From Agrypnia vestita (lineage: Eukaryota; Arthropoda; Insecta; Trichoptera; Phryganeidae), in assembly GCA_016648135.1 (NCBI GenBank), contig JADDOH010023128.1, forward strand, positions 1 to 64,000: a DNA stretch of 64,000 bases, read 5' to 3'. This document shows positions 58,735-64,000 of the stretch, one piece after another. Position numbers and translations under genes: made by a program. The notes under the pieces are model-generated. The model was not told the DNA's origin and did not search any database. It saw only the letters and a list, made by a program, of their open reading frames with translations. How positions within the stretch are numbered: position 1 is the first letter of the stretch; each line of letters begins with the position of its first letter.

Positions 58735-59988
58735 ATTACAATGACTTGCGTTCTTAGCCAGATACATAATATGAGGACTGATAATTAAGTTCGTAGATAA
58801 AAAGAATTTAAATATAGAGCATACTGAATTGTTATCTGGTACTCGGTCCCCTCCTAAAGCGCTGCTTGAAATGGCCGTGAATGTTTCCATTACAGCAAGC
58901 AGTATGCAAAGTCATTCTTTGTGGGCCAGTTTTGAGCATGCATCCGTAATCTGTTCCATCTCTGCTCATAATCTCCAATGATGATGCTTCATTTTTTACA
59001 GAATATAAAAAAGTCTTAGAGGGCCAGATCAGGTGAATATTCCGTCTTGAAAATAACTGTCTATGTTGGAGTATTATCTTGTTACAACTCCAGCTTTTGT
59101 TCTCAAACAATCGAGGGTAGCCACGCCACCCTCGTGCTCGTAACCATTTCATTTCATTAGATGAATGCTGCATGAAAGGTTTATCCTTCGGGAACATGTT
59201 ACAGTTATTATGCAGCCAGCTTCTTGTCGATATTGCAGCATTGCCATACGCAAAGTATTCTACAACTTAATTGTCGACTATAATAATTCGCAGGATAGGT
59301 CAAGTAGTTTAAGGAACATAAAGGAGTTCATTTAGAATTAATTATTATTTTTTATATTACCACTTGTTCCTATATACATGTTATTGCAATTTGTAATACC
59401 TAAGGTATAACTTACATTTATGTGAATAAAAAAATAATAGCTTTCCAACCAATGATTTTCATTTTCAAAGCAAAGGATTGGCGGTTTTTCTAAATCTGCA
59501 TACAAAATGGTTCAGATGATTTATCAGTTCTGGTGGAAGTTGAGATGCAGTGCTGCAGGTTCTTATGTTTGACAATTGCAATGCCGAAATCCAAGCAATG
59601 AGGAAGAAGTCCATGAGCATGAGTGAGGACATGGGCACTCGGAGTAGCTAAGTCACTGACACTGCCGCACTCCGGGATAAGTCAGATCTCACAAACACAT
59701 ACAAATTTTCATTGTCGAAATAATGTACATAGTTTTTCCTTAATCTAATTACAACTACTTCTTGACTGGGGCCCCATACTTAGGTACTATTTCTAGATAG
59801 ATACTACATATTCCTTATCTTACGTACAAAATATTCAAAATTACAAGCGATACAAGTGCTCGTGGCGGCAACTTGTAATTGACAAGAAAACCATTATCCT
59901 GTTATCATACGTGCAATTTATCAATATTCAAATACTCGGAGCGTTAATTATCACATGTGGTGACGAATTTTATTTGTTGTATTCTTCT

Positions 59989-60320
59989 TTATAAGACATG
60001 CAAAAGATTGCATGTGCTGCTGTCCAATAAAGCACGCATTTTCGCTGTGTAGTCCCTTTGGTTCAGTATAACAGTCGCGTTCCCTTTATCAGCTGGAAGA
60101 ACAAGGATATCCTCGTTCATGCGAAGGCTTTTCAATCCAGCACATTCCTCTCTGGTTATATTGGGACGTGGTGGTTTAGCCTTTCTTAATATAACGCACG
60201 TGTCCTGTCGGATTTCCTCCGCGATGGCCATCGAAATCTTCCGCAAAGACACTTCTACGCCGCAAATAATATCTACTGGGATTACCCTTGGTGCAAAGCT
60301 TAGACCTTTCGATAAAACTG
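59989..60320 (-). mobile_element. Penelope-like element, N-terminal RT fragment
   Basis: Minus-strand reading SKGLSFAPRVIPVDIICGVE, then ISMAIAEEIRQD, NITREECAGLKSLRMNEDI and LPADKGNATVILNQRDY. The ADKGNATVI block is diagnostic of Penelope-type reverse transcriptases. It stops shortly before the catalytic motifs. Confidence 0.8.
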
Positions 60321-60504
60321 ATTTTGTCGCCTTGTATATACTCGCCTCTCTCCCCCCCTTTTAAGAAAACGAGTGCTGCATACTCGCCCTTCTCGCGCCC
60401 CCCCCCCCTTTTAAGAGAATGAGTATGCAGTACACGGTTGGAGTTGGATAAAGTCACTAGGATCCTCTACGACCTACATTTGAGCCTGAGTGGAACATTG
60501 TCTT

Positions 60505-60735
60505 ATGACGATTGGACGAGAGTGGACAAGATGACATTGATGCAAGCATGGCGCAATTAACAACTAGTGGAGTCACGACAGAAACGCAGTTTGCATCGTT
60601 AAACCGGAATAAGAAACACGCGATGAAAGAGCAACATTCTACGAAGGTGGTGAAGAACTTATCGGGACATCCATTGGACAAGGCGACAAAATCAGTTTTG
60701 ACAAAAGGAAAAAAAATCGAAATATTTTTTTAAAT
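60505..60735 (+). mobile_element. Penelope-like element N-terminal fragment, inverted relative to 59989-60320
   Basis: Plus-strand frame 60512-60733 ends KVVKNLSGHPLDKATKSVL and TKGKK, the motif that normally lies immediately upstream of the KGLSFAP segment found on the minus strand at about 60310. The two parts therefore sit head-to-head, indicating an inversion or twin-priming rearrangement. Confidence 0.6.
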
Positions 60736-60904
60736 TTCGTCAAATCTCAAAAAAAAATCGAATTATGTGAAATAAAACGTATTGATTTATGGCACAAAGA
60801 GCTTAAAATTATTTCGAATTAATCTACTATGAAATTAGCATTTTGGGACTTGTGGGTTTTAAAAATTTCGAATTGTGGTGAATTTCGAATTATCGGGGTT
60901 TTAC

Positions 60905-61860
60905 TGTATTCTAATGTTCTCTTCCACCATCTTGTAAATATTTACTTTTCCTAATAATGTTTACTATTCATAGGTTGTAGTTGGTTGTGTTTTTATGATG
61001 GATTGATTGATATCATGGGATAGACCAACCCCTGCTAATCCACCTTGATATTGATAAGTAGTCCAAAAGAGAGTTTTCATAAATGACATCAAAAAATGTT
61101 TTTATATTTTTAAATGTTGAACAGTAATTTTGAGGACTTTGAGATTTGAAGAAACATTCATAATCAAACAATTCTAAGAAAATTTTTGATAATGGAATCG
61201 ATAGATAAGGCAAGTAAAGAGGTAATTCAATAGATACATTTGTACATCAGTGTCAGTGGGCGTAGTCTGTGCTGAAAAATTGTTAAAAATGGAAGAAAGT
61301 GCAACGGACCAATCAGTGGATGCAGTCTGTGCTGACAAATTGTTGAAAATGGATGAAGATGCAACAGACCAATTAGATAAAACTGCAGACCTGATAACTA
61401 ATGAAAGGTTTGTCTCTAATACACTATGTGCTAGCCCCTATAGATCAGTTAGCAATCTTTATTAATATCGAATATCAATTTGCACAACACATCCTGCATT
61501 ACTCTTGCTGTGAGATAGCAGCTAGTGAAAGTAAATTTTATTATACAGAAGTAAACTAACAGTAGTTTATTGTTTCTTTATGAGTGCTATAGAGTTTAAT
61601 GTTTCCCTATAGAAACACTAAAATCTAAAATTTAAGTGACTAGGATATGATTGTTAGCCAAATGCTCCGAGCACACCGACACTTTACGTCTGGTTGGTTG
61701 GAGCAAAACATGATCTGTAAATCATTGAACTTTCAACATTATGGTGGAATGATTGATTTTAACAAATTGAACCTGTGTGTGTGCAGTCCTACGATAATTT
61801 ATTATGACCACCTTTCAATTTTATTAATTTTGTATAGCATTAACTTGAACATAATAATAT
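60905..61860 (+). repeat. paralogous unit C (truncated start of a third unit)
   Basis: Matches the beginning of unit A from 33228 (ATTCTAATGTTCTC) through the leader exon and on to about 34200, lacking the SINE-like segment at 33395-33510. It also matches the equivalent part of unit B without its LINE. Similarity ends near 61860. Confidence 0.7.
61289..61407 (+). CDS. caspase copy C, leader exon only (partial)
   Basis: Third copy of the caspase first coding exon. From ATG 61289 it reads 39 codons plus AG before a GTTTGT donor (phase 2), the same phase as copies A and B; an internal ATG is at 61349. It contains two tandem 20-residue modules, VCAEKLLKMEESATDQ and VCADKLLKMDEDATDQ. No p20 or p10 exon of this copy occurs in the remaining 2.6 kb. 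Similarity to the other units stops near 61860, where Penelope-like sequence begins. It is either a truncated unit or a gene whose later exons lie beyond the window. Confidence 0.55.
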
Positions 61861-61864
61861 ATTA

Positions 61865-62640
61865 TTATTAATATTTAAAGTATTAACTTTGTGGTTAGAC
61901 ATTATAACAGATTGTTAGTTAACTTTGTAAAAACCATTACCAGATTTTAGGTCTACCGGTTTTGAGACGTACCCATCTCTTCGTCAGGACCAACACTACA
62001 CCACTACATTCACAACACTACACACCTCAACCATAGTATTGTTACACTTCCACCAATAATTGATCACATGCGTGTTAGTCTTGTCAGGGACAAACATGCA
62101 CTGATTAGCCTAATGAACCATCAGGGATCTACCGAAAGAGAGTGAGAGGGGGCGGGGTCTAAAGTGGGTGCTACCCCATCTTTTGTGAACATTAAATTAA
62201 ACAAAGGGCTATAAGGAAAATTAATTTGGTTAATTAGGGGTGCTCTATTATTTACCGCCTCCCTAATGTAAAAAATTTCTAAATTATTCAATTTTTAACC
62301 TTTATTATTAGTATTTAATAAATTCACTCCTGTTTTTGCGTCAAATTTATGATCATTTTATATGAGGTGTTTGGAAAATTCAGAAAAATTATTGTTATTA
62401 ATACACCTCATATGTTCTTGGATTCTAGTATTAAAATTACGAGATGTCCTTCCAATATAATGTGCTGGACATGAGCTACATGTTAATTGGTATCTTGAGT
62501 TTTATGTTTTTATGTTTATTGTTAATAAGTATTTTTTCTATGTTATTGTTAGTATAGAAAGCTGGTTTAATATTTATAGGTAAAGCCTTGGATACAGTAT
62601 TAGTTAATTTATCTATAAATAAAATTTTTCTCCATTTATG
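61865..62640 (-). mobile_element. Penelope-like element 3' portion, cutting off unit C
   Basis: Minus-strand 62510-62370 reads SRYQLTCSSCPAHYIGRTSR and NFNTRIQEHM, a GIY-YIG-type endonuclease. Toward 61970-62010 lies a CTGACGA...AAAACC end resembling the 3' region of other Penelope-like elements. Several stops interrupt the flanking frame. Confidence 0.68.
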
Positions 62641-62664
62641 ATTTATCTATCGCCGATTGTTTGC

Positions 62665-62950
62665 TGCTAGGCTCTGTGGGCGGCTTTATAGGCCGCTGCG
62701 CGGCCGATGGTAGCGGCTGCGTGGCTATCGCTGGCCGCTACGCGGCCATAAATATTCGCTTGCTGTTTGACAATGTGGTCGGCACTGATGTATACAATCA
62801 GCTGTCGGTATGGTAGATGCCAGTGGCCGGCGAAACTGGCGGCTACTGCCGCTGCTAACTGCGCGCTATCTACCTGCTGCAAGGCCATGCTGTCAGCTAA
62901 GGTAGCCACTACGCGACCGATGATAGCTGCTGCGCGGACATTGGTGTCTA
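62665..62950. other. GC-rich, GCGGC-repetitive patch with Ala-rich frame
   Basis: Degenerate units such as GGCCGCTGCGCGGCCGATGG, GGCTGCGTGGCTATCGCTGG and CCACTACGCGACCGATGATA recur. The minus-strand frame 62909-62667 is Ala-rich as a by-product of GCN repetition. Its compositional break at both ends suggests a tandem-repeat-derived insert rather than a host gene. Confidence 0.45.
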
Positions 62951-64000
62951 AATATAATAATTTCGTTTTCAGTCGATTTCTAACTTACTGAAATTCCAAC
63001 TTAAAATAATCAGAGTATGACAGGCACCCAGCGCACGGGCTATTTTACATGCAAGGGTCGTTATTAATTATTATGTTTCTTGATTATTTTTTTTTTACTA
63101 GTTTAGATATAATTGAGACAAAAGTATTTGTAACCGATTAATTAGCCAGAGCTGAGTTTTTAAATTAATATTTTCGTCAAATGCTTCTAAAACACATAAA
63201 CTTACTTTCAAATTTATTTTCAATTGTCAAATTAACACTAACCGTATTAAAAAACATATTCAAAGTGGTGCTTTTTCTTCTAATCCGGAACAAACTTTTT
63301 TCGTATTTCCCAAAACAAAACAGCACATTATAAAAAGAATATTCTAGTGCTAAATTTAAAGAAAGATCTGTCAAACACAATTTTATTGTAAGTGCATTTT
63401 TGATTGCTGCTGAAATATGTAATTTATGCCGTGACCTCAAATTATTAATGCTATAGAAAATATAAAATAAAAGCGATTAACAGTATAAACGAAAAACGTC
63501 GACATTTCAAGCGTTTGACATATACCGCGCATGCGCAATGACAACTACAATCTAGCCACCGGATTGGCCACCACCAAAATAAAAAATGGCCAAATTCACA
63601 TATTATTCTAAAACACGCATATGTTTATTGTAAACTAAAAGTAAACGTGTATAAATATTAAATATGAATATTGATATCACTTTTTGATATCAAATTTGCT
63701 ATGAAGACGAGTGCCCTCCACTTACGGGCACCGTCTATTCTTCGGTGCAGTCGTGGCTCTACGACTTACCGGTATCATACATATTTTAGTCACAGAGGAA
63801 GGAATGGCAGGAGGTGTAAATTAGGCGCGGTATTCGACGTCCTGACAGTTTAATATACACACAGTCAAAGGCAAGGCATTATAGTATTTACAGAAAATTC
63901 AATTATTATAATAGGTGAAAGAAAATATACAAACAACACATACAATTTCCAAAAAAAAATTTTTTTTTTTTTTGAAGAGAAGTCAAAATTTAAACACAAT
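62950..64000. other. AT-rich end of window
   Basis: No convincing gene or element. Open frames 63177-63440 (-) and 63671-63853 (+) have no motif. A long T-run lies at 63958-63974. Confidence 0.5.

Larger units (their letters stand above)
49650..59660 (+). repeat. paralogous unit B (caspase duplication unit)
   Basis: Second copy of the unit, same orientation, about 16-17 kb downstream. Collinear with unit A except for unit-specific insertions: a LINE (50140-51465), a mariner (52355-53640), and Penelope-like and LINE-end material (54345-56477). The 3' flank (58740-59660) matches 41940-42930, including a CAATCGAGGGTAGCCACGCC stretch. Confidence 0.8.

Noticed and set aside
60512..60733. Independent 73-residue + strand gene
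   Set aside because: Ends in the NLSGHPLDKATKSVL motif typical of the Penelope-like N-terminus; treated as an element fragment.

Overview
This window reads as nuclear genomic DNA of an insect, probably lepidopteran-like. It is AT-rich, has GT-AG introns, carries abundant TIR elements, MITEs and non-LTR and Penelope-like fragments, and often shows runs such as GTAGGTACCTA. No bacterial operons, CRISPR arrays or convincing RNA genes were seen. Taxon is an inference from base composition and repeat style.

Layout. (1) 1-5.9 kb: AT-rich intergenic DNA with a ~1.1-kb palindromic element at 524-1634. (2) 5.94-30.40 kb, + strand: one large gene for a full-length ABCC (MRP4-type) ATP-binding cassette exporter. 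I resolve it into 21 coding exons with consistent splice phases, giving ~1,427 residues: TMD1-NBD1-TMD2-NBD2 without a TMD0. Its introns carry MITEs, a hAT relic, LINE 3' ends and SINE-like repeats. (3) 30.4-33.2 kb: transposon-rich spacer. (4) 33.2-43.0 kb and 49.65-59.66 kb: two paralogous units, each holding a five-exon effector-type caspase gene (copies A and B) with intact His/Cys catalytic residues. The start of a third unit (leader exon only) lies at 60.9-61.86 kb and is cut off by Penelope-like DNA. The units have diverged mainly by element insertion: a TIR/PHD-finger relic, a 2.6-kb nested block and a small TSD-flanked insert in A; a jockey-like LINE, a mariner, a Penelope-like element and LINE ends in B. 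(5) 43.0-49.6 kb: spacer between units with a GC-rich island, a piggyBac C-terminal relic and several palindromic elements. (6) 59.7-64 kb: rearranged Penelope fragments, unit C and a GC-rich Ala-coding patch.

The ABC transporter and the caspases are not functionally linked by anything visible; they are neighbours. The most unusual features are: the tandem caspases with opposite fates in their leader exons and substrate pocket; two unrelated TIR transposons inserted at the equivalent TA of the two paralogous units; and a family of short palindromic elements whose core matches a minimal hammerhead ribozyme (CTGATGA...GAAACGTC), facing head-to-head. All gene models come from reading the sequence by eye; no alignment, transcript or database search was run.
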